A stretch of DNA of 64,000 nucleotides. Source: Manis javanica. Taxonomy: Eukaryota; Chordata; Mammalia; Pholidota; Manidae. The DNA lies in the NCBI RefSeq assembly GCF_040802235.1, contig NC_133167.1:100860001-100924000 (forward strand), given 5' to 3'. The notes below the pieces were generated by a model. That model was not told where the DNA came from, ran no database searches, and was given only the letters and a program-made list of their open reading frames with translations. The position numbers were made by a program, and so were the translations under genes. Below, one piece after another: positions 13,343 through 52,952 of the stretch (position 1 is the first letter of the stretch; every line of letters begins with the position of its first letter).

Positions 13343-13844
13343 TAGAATGAGAGAGAGACTGTATATGTGCCTTAGAGTTTTTGTTCTTTAAGAAGGGATG
13401 GGGGAGATTTACTTCTAATAGGATTCATCTCCTGCTTCTTGCTGAGTAACTATGGTGAAAAAGCAGAGGAGGACAAAGACAAGCACTGAAACAGGGAAGT
13501 TTGTCAATCTACACTGAACTACTTACACTAAAATAATATGTGTTTAGGCTGACTTAGCTGATGATCTGAGATTTTAACACCATCCTTTCTTATTCTAAAC
13601 TCTACTTAATTTATAGAAGGCAGATTTTCCTTAGGGTTCACCTAGATATACATGTTTGAGATATGCCTGCCTTCATCATCTGTTATTATTTTCTTGTGAA
13701 CTGAAGTGTTAGATTTATTTTTCTAATCACTGGTACAATTTGTTACTATCCCTGTAGCCTCATTATCACTTAAATAAATTTTTGCTTTTGGTGTGTTTTT
13801 TTGTCATGCTTCTCTTTATATATTATGCAAACTTCTCAGTTTGA

Positions 13845-36922
<23,078 letters not shown>

Positions 36923-39850
36923 AAACTCTTTTTACTTTAAATACTTGTTCATCCAATTCTTAACTGAAGTGCTTTTGTATATTACTCTAATTCTCTGTAT
37001 GAACATCTATAATACTGTCTTAAACAATTTCAGGTGTACGAGTTTTAACTTACTGTAATTCAGTGCAGATTGTTTTCAAAATGACAATAATGTAAAATCA
37101 GTGTTTCTAATGAGGATGTATTTCTGTGAGATGCGTACGTGTGATAGAGAAATGGTAGTATACATGTATATTTTCTCAACATAGAAATTTTCTCAACATA
37201 AAATCTCAACATTTCTCCCAAGATGTTAACTATATAGTTCTCATTTTCTGTTTTTGTTTTGTTTTTTTTTTTAGCTTTTAAACCGTGAGTATAGCTCCTA
37301 AGTTTGACCAACTTTGTTTTCTGTTTGCAATCAGAATTTAGGTGGTGTGACTCCTAACTGGATTATAAGACAGTTACAGTTTCTTATACTGAAACAAATC
37401 TTGAATTTTTTCTAATTGGTGGAACTGCTTTAGATATAATGAACAGATTGTACTGGGGCAATCTTTGTGATTCATAAGAGGTATCTGCTACCTCTGTGTA
37501 ACCTCACTGAGTTAGATCTTAAAATTTAATCAGCCATTCCAAATCATTTTGAACTCCTGAGTATTAGAAAGTTCAGCTCAGAAGCTCCTTTTCTGTGTAT
37601 TTAGACATTCGGAAAAAATACTATTAATGAGTCAGAGAGATAAGGTAAGCTTTAGAGCTATAGTCTGCTGCATTGTGAATAGTTTGTCCAAGGGCCACAT
37701 CATCATAAGCAAAACCAAGTATTTGTTAAATCAGCAAAATAACACCACTGGTTTGAAGAGCCAAAAAGCAGATCTTGAGTTGTGTCAGAACAGTGTTTTG
37801 AGAGATACTGTTAACAACTTGTATTACATTTAGTATTTATTGTATTAAGAGAGAAGATAAGTAAAGAGATGCATGGTCTCAAAGCTTTAGAAATTCTAGC
37901 TAGTGTTTTTAAGGGCTGAAAAAGAAAACTAAAATATGAACAATAAAGGGAAAAAGTCACATGTTTGTTGAGGCTACTTTAAGTGTCAGCTAATATTCTT
38001 GGTTTGGTTTGGTTTGTGCTTTTGGGTTGAATCCTGAAAGTATCATTTTTGCCAGTCCCACTTTTAAAGGCCTAGTAATATTAATGGAAATCGTTATGCA
38101 CATAGGGTGCAGTACAAATGCAAATTAGGCAAATAGGTTATGATGTAGTTGAATTTTGAAATTAGAATTTTTTCTGTCCAGCTCTAGGCTCTTAATTTAT
38201 AATACAAAGTCATGATTGCTTCTGCTGTCCTAACATGGTTTTTCATTACTGACCTTTTCAGTATGCCATTAGAACATATTGGAAGGTTTCCATGTTAAAT
38301 GCCAAATCTTCCTTTTTTAATAAGAATTTTTCATGTTTAGCCACAGTAAGATTTGTTTTTTATTTTTCCAAGTTAACTCAAGCTTTGTGAATGTATACTG
38401 AACTTGGTTTTCTTTTAACACCTTTGGCAGCAGTCCAAACTGCATTCTGCTAAACCTCAATTCAGAATTTCTTGGTCTTAGTTTGTATTGTTAGGTTTTG
38501 TTGAGGTTAGGGCACGTGAGGTGTGGGAACAGTGGGGTCAAAAACTTCATGTGAACACAGCCTGTGAGATTTTTCTCCCTTTGAGCTATAATTATAATGT
38601 TCATTCATTTTTGTTTGATGCTTTGTTCTGGTGAACAAGTTTATAGATCATTTAGTGCTCTGCTTTATGTATAAACTTCAGCTATACTAAACCAAGGTTT
38701 TGTTTTGTGTTTTAACTTACTGTATTTTTAATATTTGTATAACAATTTACCTTTGGAAGAGCATCTATAACTCAGCATTTGGACATCTGCCCAATAGTAA
38801 ATTAGCCAGTTTTTTTAAGTCAGTTTTTAAGTTTGTGGGAAAAAATGTAAGAAACCTTTTATGTTCATAATGGCAATTAGTCTCTGAATACCCTTTGTGT
38901 TCTTTGCTGCCCTGTGTATGGGTCAAGATATAACACATAATTTCATAGATAAAGCTATACTTTGATTTTAGATACTAATTTAACACCTTTAGTTTTCAGT
39001 ACCAGGAATCCAACTTGAAATAAAAGTCAGGAAGAGCAACAATACTGATCAAAGCAGAATTTACAATTCTGTTGTCATGATTACTCATATATGATGAGTA
39101 TAAATAGAATATAAATAGAAAGATAGGAGTTTTAAAATGTGATATTCTCTGATGTAAGTCAAGGTACTTTAACTTTTATGGTTTGAGGGGCATTTTTATG
39201 AAGGAGTCACAAGTATATACTGTTTTCATTTTCAAGAACATAAAGTGAAGGGTAATTTGTACCAATTTGGTTCACTTGTACATAATACATATTTACATCT
39301 GTAACTAGAAATTAAAACTAATCCAAGGTCTAAAATTATCAGGCAGGATTCTTAGAGTTATTTTCATATCTGTCAAATGTTAAACTAATGTTGCCTCCTT
39401 TTTAATGATTCTATGAAAGGTTTTGAATTATTAAAATTCCCTAAGGGATAGCTATTAATACTTCTCCAACTTCCTTTCTTCAATCTCCATAAAAAGCTGC
39501 TTTCTTAGCTACTACTACAAATAAAAATTTTCTGGTTTGCTTATAAATGTAGTGTAATGCAGTTGTTTTCAACCCATTAACCCAAATGTCCAAAATGGGT
39601 ATCTAGACAACTTTAAAAGAGGTCATTGTGATGGATATGATTGTGTGCTTCTCATTTTTGGATTCAAATACTCCACACTAAGAAAAGTATTATAACCAAT
39701 ATACTCTTGAGACACAAGTTTATTATATTTTTAATAAATGTTTAATAACTTAAATGCCGAATAACCTATAAATGATTGTATACAATCCTAGAAAATGTGC
39801 TTAATGCTAATGGCTATTTTATTTCCACAAATAAAAATTAGTAAGAACCT
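36923..39850 (+). other. CFAP97: CFAP97 3' UTR and flank, end not fixed
   Basis: No coding sequence follows the stop. Possible AATAAA signals lie at 37,942-37,947, 39,019-39,024, 39,520-39,525 and 39,733-39,738. Human CFAP97 has a long 3' UTR as I recall, so a distal site is plausible, but which one is used cannot be decided from sequence. The region is AT-rich and free of obvious repeats until the L1 fragment at 39,868. Confidence 0.6.
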
Positions 39851-39851
39851 T

Positions 39852-40007
39852 AAAAATCAACATCCTTACAGTATCCTACTACGCTGATGGACAGTGACTG
39901 TAATGGGGTTTGTTGGGTGTAATGGTGAAGGGGGGAGCCTAGTAAACATAATGTTCCTCATGTAATTGTAGATTAATGATACCAAAATAAAAAAAATCAA
40001 CATCCTT
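39852..40007 (+). mobile_element. Very short 5'-truncated L1 3' end with target-site duplication
   Basis: The direct repeat aaaaatcaacatcctt at 39,852-39,867 and 39,992-40,007 brackets 124 bp. The insert ('gctgatggacagtgactgta', 'gtaaacataatgttcctcat', 'attgtagattaatgat', A-tail) is the reverse complement of the L1 3' end at 24,484-24,610. It belongs to the same L1 family as the intronic copy but ends at the ordinary L1 terminus without the retroviral tail. Confidence 0.9.
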
Positions 40008-41230
40008 TTTTAATTTCCCAGCTCACTGTAATATGTTTCAGGCATACAGAACTAGCCTAGAATAGTGAATACAGAAATATAAGAATAAAAGATAGCTGAA
40101 TAAGGAAATATAAGAATTAAAGTTTTGATCCTGTGTCTATTCTCAAATGAATTGTTTTCCAAAAATTAATATGACTTGTATGTGCCTTATAAGACTAAGA
40201 ATTAGAATCAAGTTGGAAGGAGGATTTTAGTTATATCTTTGGAAGTATGATGTTTATGTAGGGAAGAGTTTGCTTAAAATTACATTCTTGATCATCATCT
40301 CTTTAAACCACATCATCTAATTTGTTCTGTAAAATTGTTATGCTACAATGGATACTCTTAGAGCCCAAAGGAGTATTTTTTGAAAAATGTCTATTGACAT
40401 AAACATTTCATATGTATGATGAGTGATAAATACTGTTTTTAAAACTTGCTACAGCATCAGTTTAGGAATTTTTTTTATGAGAATTTAGTAAGAATGCCAT
40501 TGGAATAAATCACCAGTACCTGTAGTAGTGTATTTGGCTCTCAACTCTGAATTCAAAGGATTCTTACAGTGAGTAAGATTCTGTTAGAGCAGATTTTATT
40601 TAATTTTAAAATTCTGGTGACTTTTTAAGCCACTTAAAGATATTTCTGGAACCACCCTAATACAGTCTTAAATGTTCTATGCTTCTATTTCAAAATCCAC
40701 TTTGTAAGTTCAGGTAAGTTGTACTACTTGTTCTAGATGATGTTTTTGAGGTTTTACTGCTCTACAAAGTAAAACCTTAGGAGGTAACGTCATTATTTTA
40801 CTATAATGAGACAGGGTTTTTCCCAGTGAACCTAATTTCACACCCACTATTTTACGACAGTAATAGAATTTGGATAGTCACCAACAAATGATTAAAAACT
40901 ATTGTTCTAAATTCTTACAGTATGTGTGTTACAATGATAGTCTTCACCAAAAATCTTATATGACATTTATTTCATATATTGGGATTATAGCTGATTTCTA
41001 AGCTGGGAGTGTAGTTTATTTTCCTTTATTTTATTCTGACAGTCTTCATATTTCATGAAGAAGATACTAATTAAGCAAATGTATCTCTTCCCATGTAATT
41101 ATGTAAACTAACTAGAAAAACCTAATTCTACCATTAGTTTGAGAAGATTTCATTTTAAATTACATTTTGGGGAATGTGAGAGAAACATGGTCTTTTAGGT
41201 GAATATCCACAAGAAAATGACATTTCATAG
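40008..41230. other. Intergenic, nothing recognised
   Basis: AT-rich sequence between the CFAP97 3' end and the repeat block at 41,231. I see no gene, RNA or classifiable repeat. Confidence 0.5.
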
Positions 41231-42960
41231 ATGTTGTTGATACTGTTTAAACATTACAGAAATACAGAAAGGGGAACAAGACCTAAGTGTATGACTACTA
41301 TGTTACCTGTCACAAAGCAAACACCACATACTGTGTCACCACTAACCGGATCAAGAGTTAGAATACAGCCAGAACTCAAGATGCCTTGGGGCTCGATGCC
41401 AGTCATTGCTCTCTTTGCCTGTCAAAAGGTAACTACTATCTTCAGTTCTAACACCATCGAGTTGTTTTGCCTGTTTTTGAGTATTGTGTGAATGGAATTA
41501 TATAGTTGACCTTTGAATAACACAGTTTGAGTGGATCCACTTACAGATTTTTTTCAAGAAATATATTGGAACATTTTTTGGAGATTTTTTTTTTTGCAGC
41601 AATTTGATAAAACACTATCTCTAGCTTACTTTATTGTAAATATAATATTATAATACACATACAAAATAAGTATTAACTGCATTATCAGTAGGACTTCCAG
41701 TCAGCAGTAGGCTACTAGTGAAACTTGAGGGGAGTCAAAAAGTTTTAGACTACAAGTGGTCAACTCCTATGTTGTTCAAGGGTCAACTGTATTATTTTGG
41801 TCTGGGTGCTTTTGCTGAACATGTTTATATTTGTGAGATTCTTTCATGTTGTCATACAATAATTATATATTAATTATATATATATAGTTATATATTTCAT
41901 TTCTGTATAGTATTGTAGTGTATGATTGTACCATGATTTATTCTGTGTTTGATGGACATTTGAGGTGGTTTCCCTCTTGACTATTATAAATAATGCTAAT
42001 ATGAAGATTTTTGTACATGTCTTGATTACCTATGCATTTTGGTTGGGCATATACTTAGGAGTGGAGTTTCTGGTAAAGTCATATTTAGTAGATTATGCAA
42101 GAGTTTTCCAGAGTGAGTGTACCAACTTAGTCTCCCACTGAAGAGTCTTAGTTCCTATTGCTCTATATCCTAAAATTGGTGTCAGTCATTCTTTAACAAT
42201 TTGGGTATGTAATGGTACTTTGTGATTTTAATTGCATTACTCTTAATCAGAATGAACACTTTTTCATGTTTATTGGCTATTGGAATACCTTTTGTTAAGT
42301 CCCTTTGAACTTTTTGCCTATTTTTCTATTGGTTGAATGTCTTATTCTTGATGACTTATAGGAGCAGTTATATGTCCTGGATACAATACAATCCTGGTGT
42401 GAGTTAAGTTACAAATATTTTCTCCCAGTCTGGCTTGCCTTTTTACTATACATGGTGCCTCTGAACAGAAATTCTTAATTTTACTTTAATTCGGTTTATC
42501 AGTCTTTTATGGTAAGCACCTTTTTAAATGTTGGATTTCATGCAATTTTCTTTTACCTGAGGATATCAAGATAATCTGCTATATTCTAGAAGTTTTGGCT
42601 TTCACACTTAGATGTGTAGTTCACTTGTCATTGTTGCCTTGATTTCAGTAAATCTGTTACGTTAATTATTCCAGCTTTATTCTTTGGGCTGAGTTTGCTG
42701 TTATTTCTGTCTTGTTGAAATGGGTGTATAATTTACTGGTTTTCAGTCTTCTTTTCAAATAAGTGCGCTAAAAGCTATAAATTTCTTTTGAGCATAGCTT
42801 TAGCTATTTCCCACAAATTTTGATAATATGGTATTTTTCTTTCTATTAAGTTCAAGGTTCCATTGTGACTTTCATTTTTTAACCCACAGGCTTCTTATAA
42901 CGTATTTTTAGCAGGATGATGTAAAGTTATTTTGGGGTTTTGGGTTTACATGAAAAACTG
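41231..42960 (-). repeat. Ancient L1 fragment, antisense, interrupted by a Tigger-like element
   Basis: Antisense L1 wording on both sides of the insert: 'aaaaggtaactactatcttc' and 'gttttgcctgtttttgagt' before, then 'ggacatttgaggtggtttcc', 'tttttcatgtttattggct', 'gagcatagctttagctattt' after. Covers parts of ORF2 and the 3' region; heavily decayed. Confidence 0.75.
41503..41791. mobile_element. Tigger-like (Tc1/mariner) nonautonomous DNA transposon
   Basis: Inverted ends are visible: TAGTTGACCTTTGAATAAC at 41,503 and GTTGTTCAAGGGTCAACTG ending at about 41,790, flanked by TA. Internal wording 'tttcaagaaatatattggaa' and 'cttccagtcagcagtaggct' fits a decayed Tigger-type element. It is inserted in the ancient L1 copy. 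Confidence 0.8.
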
Positions 42961-42982
42961 TAGGAAAAAACTTAAAGCTCTA

Positions 42983-43290
42983 GATGGGAGGTCAACAAGA
43001 TAACAATCTATGGGCCAAATTCAGCAGCCAGGTACCCATTTATGTGGCCTTTACCTTTTCAAATGGTTTCCTAAAATCAAACAAATATTTTGTGACATAT
43101 GAATATTATATGAAATTCACGTTTCAGTGTTGGTACTTAAAGTTTTATGGAATGCAGCCATGCTCATTCATTTATCTTGTCCATGGCTACCTTTACAATG
43201 TGACAGAGCTATGTTATGTCATAGACTATCTGGCAACAATGCCTAAATACATACTATTTATCCTTCACAAAAAAGTTTGTTGACCCCTGT
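42983..43290 (-). repeat. hAT-Charlie-type MITE, opposite orientation to 11,233
   Basis: Starts 'gatgggaggtcaacaag', contains 'tatgggccaaattcagcag', 'gttttatggaatgcagccat' and ends 'aaaagtttgttgacccctg'. It is the reverse complement family of the element at 11,233-11,468. Confidence 0.75.
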
Positions 43291-44129
43291 TGTGGATGAT
43301 ACTTTCTCCAGACAAGATTTACTTTTGCTTCTGGCAGGTAGCAGGGGTACTCAAAAGCTGAAATTGCCGTAATCCAGTTTAAGGATTGAGATGGTCTGAA
43401 AGCTGGCATCAGTGATGGCAAGGTCCAAACTATTTCCAGTTCACTTGTAGTGCTACAGTGTCACCTTTTGGGGTCTCACTCTACAACACTGGAGGCTTTC
43501 CAGGGCTCCCCTTCTAGAAGTGGCAGGCCATGGAGTCCAGTTTTTGTCCCTTTCTCGAGAGGCTTTCAAACTCTCTTTCCAGTTCAGCCTTAGCCTTTTG
43601 GCTGAGTTTTCGATTATTTTCAGACATCCCATGGGGAAAATTGACCCCAAATACCAGACTCATTTCTCTCAGTTGTTTTTGCCCAAATCTTGGTCCCATT
43701 ATTTTCCATGCTTTGTTACTCCCCCTGTGCAGGCTTTTATTTTAAGTAGTCTGAACCCCTTTCTAGTTGTTTTCAAAGGAAGTGCTGAATTACCTGGTCT
43801 GCCAATATGGAAATCCTCTATAAAATATAAATACACTTCGTTTTTAAAGATAATTCTTAGATCTTACAGTTGAAACTGCCAAATGAGTTGTATTAATCTT
43901 GAACCTGAAGGTGTTAGAACAGCCATTAAATGAAGCAGTCCCATTTTGTCTTTCCCCAGGATATCCCCACCAGGGTTGTAGGTGCCTGTTCATGCCTCCC
44001 ACTGGTGACAGAAGCCTAAGAATAACCCTAGCCTCTTCCCTCGTGATCATTCTCTACCCTTTTCAACCCATCCCAGGTCCTGTAGGTCATCCGCATGCCA
44101 CCCTGCTGCTTTTGCTTTGTTTCCAGCCA
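43291..44129. other. Intergenic, unrecognised
   Basis: A 117-codon open frame (43,520-43,873, +) is present, but I recognise no homology in it and the opposite strand is equally open. No splice or promoter context supports a gene. Confidence 0.4.
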
Positions 44130-44580
44130 TAATCGTTTCTCACCTCCACTGTTGTCTCCTTTTCCCCCAGTCCGTTCTCCATACTGCCGCCAAAGAGCTG
44201 AAGTGGAAATTGGATATCACTTCCTTGCTTAAAAAATTCAGGGGGTCTCTGTAGATTTTTGTGTAGAATCAAAGTTCTTCAGAAGCTCCCTCCCCACAGC
44301 CCCCTTTCAGAGTTACTTTCAGACTGTAGAATGCATTTTAGAGTTTGATATCCTCCGTGCCTTCTGTAATGCTGTCAGATGGCCGTTGATGCCTTCCACC
44401 ATTAGCTAATTAATGCCTATTCACTCTTCAAAATGAGCCCCCATATCAGTTCCCCAGGTAACCTTCCTTAATCCCAACCTCCCTCAGGACTAAATTCCTT
44501 AAGGGCAGACATCATGTTTTATTTTGACTGTATATTCTCTGGGTCTATCAAAGGGTAGGTATTCAAATAATGGAATGAAA
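44130..44580 (+). repeat. L2 LINE, 3' part
   Basis: L2 wording in order: 'cagtccgttctccatactgc', 'cttgcttaaaaaattcaggg', 'taaccttccttaatcccaac', 'cttaagggcagacatcatgt', and the 3' end 'gtaggtattcaaataatgg'. Confidence 0.75.
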
Positions 44581-45699
44581 TGATAGATAACCTAAAACAG
44601 TCCTGTCCACACTCACCATCCCCTTTACTCCTATCATCCTCTATACTTTTATTCATTAGACTTTAAATATGAGTCCATCTTTCCAAACTTGGGGGCTTGA
44701 GAGGAGCTCCCCTTATCTAACTGAACTTCTAGCTACTATCCGGTTTTTATTCATTTTTCTACTAAATTGAGAATGCTCTTTCATAGGTCTCTCTGTACAC
44801 ATTGGTTCTTTTGCCTAGGCTGCCAGCTATGTACTGTGGTATGTTTGATTTCCAGAAACCCAGGGGTGAACACTGAATCTTTCTCTGGCATCTCCTTGCA
44901 CCACCTGTCACATAGACCAATCGATCACTTGGTTTTTCTCTCTCACCATCCCTCTGTTACGGGATGCATGGTATTCTCTTAAGTTACTGCACTCGCTTAT
45001 TTATACCCTTTCTTCTATTAAGACTCCTCCACCTCAGTGCCCAGGCTTGGGTTGGTCTTTGTAGCTCCAGTGCCCCACGTGCTGCTTTGGCACGTAGTGG
45101 TGCTCAGTGTTGTGAGGGATGAACGTGCATGTCTCCTGTCCAACTCCTTCCGTAGCCGCTGAAAACCTTGGCTTGCCTCATCACTACTGCACAGAATCAG
45201 TTCAAGGCGCTAAGAGCTCCGTTTGCCAAGTCTCAAGACCTTTTTCTCTCCCTACTTTATTCTTTAACCTTTCTGCTGTATTTGGTATTATTGCCCCTCT
45301 GAAATCCTCTTCAGCTTTGCTTTGATGTCATGGATTACCTCAGTTCTTTCTCTGGCTTTAGCTTCTGATGACTTTGGCATTTGTCTTTTCAACCCCTAAT
45401 GGTGACTCCTCTCCAGAGCTATCTTGGTTGTCATCGTTGTTTGTTTACTCACTCATTTTATTCTTCAGGGCTGTTTACTAAAATGCTGTATTGAAATAGT
45501 TTCCAAATTTCTGTCTCCAGCTTTCTTTCCTGCACATAGTCTTTTAATTTTAGGACCCTTCTTAGATGTTTTCAGTATTACTTCAAATCATTATATCCAA
45601 AATTGAAGTCATTTACTCCTACTTGCTGCCTCCTGACTGCTCTTGCCATCCGGTAATGTCATTTTCTCCTCAAACATTAAGACATAAACCCCCGGCATT

Positions 45700-45845
45700 C
45701 CTTATTGACTAGCATTTTTCTTCAGTGTCTGAATTATGTCCTGTCCATTCTTGAAAATATAACACATTCCTCATTTTCACTGCCATCATTCTAATCCACA
45801 CCTTTATCACATCATATCTGGGTTACTAAAATAGGCTTTTAGCTA
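45700..45845 (+). repeat. L2-like LINE fragment
   Basis: 'ttttcactgccatcattcta' and 'catatctgggttactaaaat' resemble the internal part of L2. A wider C/T-rich stretch from about 45,240 may belong to the same copy, but I cannot confirm it. Confidence 0.4.
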
Positions 45846-46217
45846 GAGAAAATTTAGGAAGTACTGATTTAAGATTATATAGCATATGGTTTGGTACTTA
45901 AATCATATGGTCTTTATGTATTAACTTTAGTCTGTGTTTTACTTTCCAAATAAAGCAAAAGAAATTCCTGGAGAACAGGAACTACATCTTTTGGATCTAC
46001 TACTATTTAGGCACATGTGAAACCACAGTGTGTCACTCAAGAATATTTGGTTCATCAGTTATTGCAAGAAATGGGGAAACTGAACTACAATAAATTATTT
46101 AAAGATGCTCTAGTAAAGGACAACAGAAATTATAAATGAATATAAATCACCTAAAAATCATACAAAATGTTTTATGTGAGACACAGGTAATCTTGATGTA
46201 CATTGAAATTATAATAC

Positions 46218-46590
46218 AGTCAATTCTTATTATTTATGGTAGTTAAATCCTATAATGTTACAGGGAGCATTGAATTGGAAAATACTAAAGCACTGATCCT
46301 AAGGGAAGCACAGGTTCATATTTTCACATTTTCATTAGCTGATCAATACATAACCTTGTTTTACATGTACTTATACTTAAAGCTGCAGATTTCGTATACA
46401 TTGTTGATTGATAACATTGCATTCCTGGCCAACAGCACTGCATCTCATGCCTGAAGGCAGCTCATCTAGCACATGTATTTTCTCCATTAGGCACATCACC
46501 ACCTCTTGCACTTAGGAACCCTAGACATTACTTTATCAGTATGCTTCAGGGCCACTGTAAACAGTGGAATCACCAACAAAAAACACAAAA
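46218..46590 (+). repeat. Tigger-like DNA transposon copy
   Basis: Wording 'cagtcaattcttattattta', 'gctgatcaatacataacctt', 'aacagcactgcatctcatgc' and 'cttgcacttaggaaccctag' matches a common ancient Tigger-type repeat. The 72-codon open frame at 46,236-46,454 is repeat-derived. Confidence 0.6.
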
Positions 46591-48384
46591 ATGTGGCACT
46601 CAGGTCATCTGCCCAGACCTTCAAGCATGACAGCTTTGCACAGTAGCGATACGGTTATAAGATTGTAAAGATAGGAGAGTAAAGGGAAGTACTGGCTGTC
46701 CCCTGGCAGGTCACAGCATTCCACCAGAGGCTTAGGGTTCTAGGGTTCTGGTGAATTAAATAGCTGTAGTGAGGACCTGACTCAGCAGGGCTCTACAATA
46801 ATAATCTCCAGGCCTTGAGTGCAGTAGGGGTAACGTTAGTGAGGAGGAGGCTGACAGTGGGTCACATGTGGGAAGTGGATAATGTGCACTACTTAATAAA
46901 TGTTGATTCCACTTCCCCACATCCTGTTCCACACCAGGGAGGACCATGGTAGACTAGGAAACAATTTTGGTCCTTGGCTGGGCTGGGAAGATCCACTCTT
47001 CATTCATTGTTCTCAGTTCCCAACTCTTTTCTTGGCCGCCCCCTTACCTAACTCTCAGGTTTGAAAATACCGAAAGATCTGGCTTTGCTTTTAGATATGC
47101 TGCTTACAAAAGCATCGGTCCTACTAACCTGCCCTGCTCTGCTTTTCTCTCCATCAGCAACAGAATTCAGACCATATCATCCTTAGGATGTAAAGTAACA
47201 TGAGGACAATGTATCCAGAATGCCCCTACAACTACACATTTGTGACCTGGCCTTGAGATGGGATTGAGACTTTTCTTTTTAGCTCTTTAGCTTTTCCACC
47301 TGCAGAGATACCTACAGCTTAAGATAGGTGTAACCTTGGAGATGTGAAACATAGACCTTATTATGGTAAAACAAGGCAAACAATTTTTTATTGAAGAGGC
47401 AGGAGTGGATGAAAGAGCTTAGGAAGGAGGGTAAAGAACAGAGGTACAGGGGCCCTGCATGCCTCAAACCACCTGTCAGGAGAAACATGGAAGACCGGTA
47501 CCTGACCTTCAAGTTTTGCCTAGTATCCTGGGGGGACTTGTTTCCTCTGTACCACTCTCAACAAGCTTAGGATCTAGAACTGTTTAGTCTTTTGCACCAA
47601 AAATGCTTAGTTTCCACCTGTAATTCTTTTTCTCTTGCTCATAAATTGATCAAATCCAAAACTGACATTTCTTCTAGGTTTAGATAAATTGTTACAGAAA
47701 ATATGTGCTGGCAGATACTTTCCATAGCCATATATCTAACACAGTGGCAGCTTTGTATAGCCATTTATTTGTATCTAATTATTTTCTTTCAAGGTTCACC
47801 TACCACTCTCCCCATTTCATCTCCCCACTTCTAGTCCTATTCAACTAAGATTCACAGTGGCCATTTCACTCCTCTCTCCTAAGCCCAGTTCCCTTCAGAA
47901 CCCCAGAACCCTAGTTCCTGTCTTTTTGTATCTTCCACAGAGCCTAACAGGCATTAAATACTAGCTTGCTAACTGACTTTCAGCCAATATTGTCCACTTG
48001 TCATAAAATTCTAAGTATCACAGTTTTCCACAGGCACTAAAATAGAATACTTCCTAATCACACAAAACTTTAAAAACTGTGATTTAATGCTTTTAGCAGA
48101 ACCTCACCATTCCTGAAGACTGCATAGAAGTGCGTAAGATAAGGTGAGATTATGAAGCCAGGATCTGCATTACCACATTCAAGTCTACAGCAACATGGTA
48201 TGAGATGAGGTAAAGAGTGCATAATCTTCCAAAGTTTGAAAAACAGAACTGTAAGCATTGTAGGTACACAGCTGATATGTAGTATGTCTTGACATTTAGA
48301 AGCTCAGCCACTGAGTTATGCATAAATGGGCCGTTTATGGTCTTTTTAATCCATTTAGCAGTTAATAAGAATTCAGTGAAACAA
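46591..48384. other. Intergenic 3' flank of SLC25A4, nothing recognised
   Basis: I see no convincing gene, RNA or classifiable repeat. The short open frames here have no recognisable homology. Confidence 0.45.
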
Positions 48385-48670
48385 TGTGCATTAAGTGGTC
48401 TTTATTGATGTTTCACATTCAGTTATTTTTTCATTATCAGTTCTTCAGTTAATTGTACAAGTATAAGTTACTTCATACTTGATAAGGGAATTTAAATGTA
48501 AAATAAATACAAAATACATCTGTGGTTTAATGAACACTCAGTGAAGCTTTTTTTTTTCTGAGGTATTCCTTTCAGTCTGGTTTTATCCCAGATCTTTTTT
48601 ACTTTCCCTAGGAAAAGTCTATTAAACCACACAATGGATCTGGAACCAATGACCTCAAGTTTTAATTATA
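48385..48670 (-). terminator. SLC25A4: SLC25A4 3' UTR with poly(A) signal
   Basis: On the - strand the stop codon at 48,673-48,671 is followed about 265 nt later by AATAAA at 48,406-48,401. Cleavage is expected about 15-20 nt further, near 48,385. The resulting short 3' UTR fits what I recall for ANT1 mRNA. Confidence 0.8.
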
Positions 48671-52480
<3,810 letters not shown>

Positions 52481-52511
52481 AGCGAGCAGAGGGAACACCA
52501 TGTCTCTGCAG

Positions 52512-52534
52512 CATGTGGGCCGCTGTATTTATAG
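52512..52534. promoter_or_regulatory. SLC25A4: Candidate E-box and MEF2-like pair upstream of SLC25A4
   Basis: CATGTG (E-box) at 52,512-52,517 and TATTTATA (MEF2-type core) at 52,526-52,533 lie about 280 bp upstream of the predicted TSS. The MEF2 match has one off-consensus flanking base. Such pairs are typical of muscle enhancers and would fit the gene, but short motifs arise by chance. Confidence 0.35.
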
Positions 52535-52927
52535 CACACGAAGGCTTAGGCTGTGGCCGACCTGGGGACAGACACGGGACGGATGCCTCAAGCAGGGCTT
52601 TCTTTAACCTCAGACCTGCACGGGACCCGTTCCTGGCCAAAGGATTTCAGCTATTTTTTACTTCTTCCTTGTAACTCACTGCCTGGATGTGGGCCTCTTG
52701 AAGTTGTGTGCGCTCGCAAATAGATAAGATCCTGAAAAATAAATACTACGTCACTTGATGCTGTGATTGCCGCATATAATATGGCAACCTGCTGCATCCC
52801 TTCTCCTCTCCATTCACTCATTCAATTATTCATTCGGCTTCCAGTTTTTTTTATGTGCCTGGCAGCGCCACCAGGAAAGACCAAGTGCAGGGAGCCGCTA
52901 GGTGAATACTTGTTTTAGCAAGGTAGG

Positions 52928-52952
52928 GATGTGTGCGTGTGTGTGTGTGTGT
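52928..52952. repeat. GT dinucleotide microsatellite
   Basis: About eleven (GT) units with one interruption: 'gatgtgtgcgtgtgtgtg' and onward. Confidence 0.85.

Noticed and set aside
43520..43873. 117-codon + strand frame in the intergenic interval
   Set aside because: No homology, no splice or promoter context, and the opposite strand is also open here.
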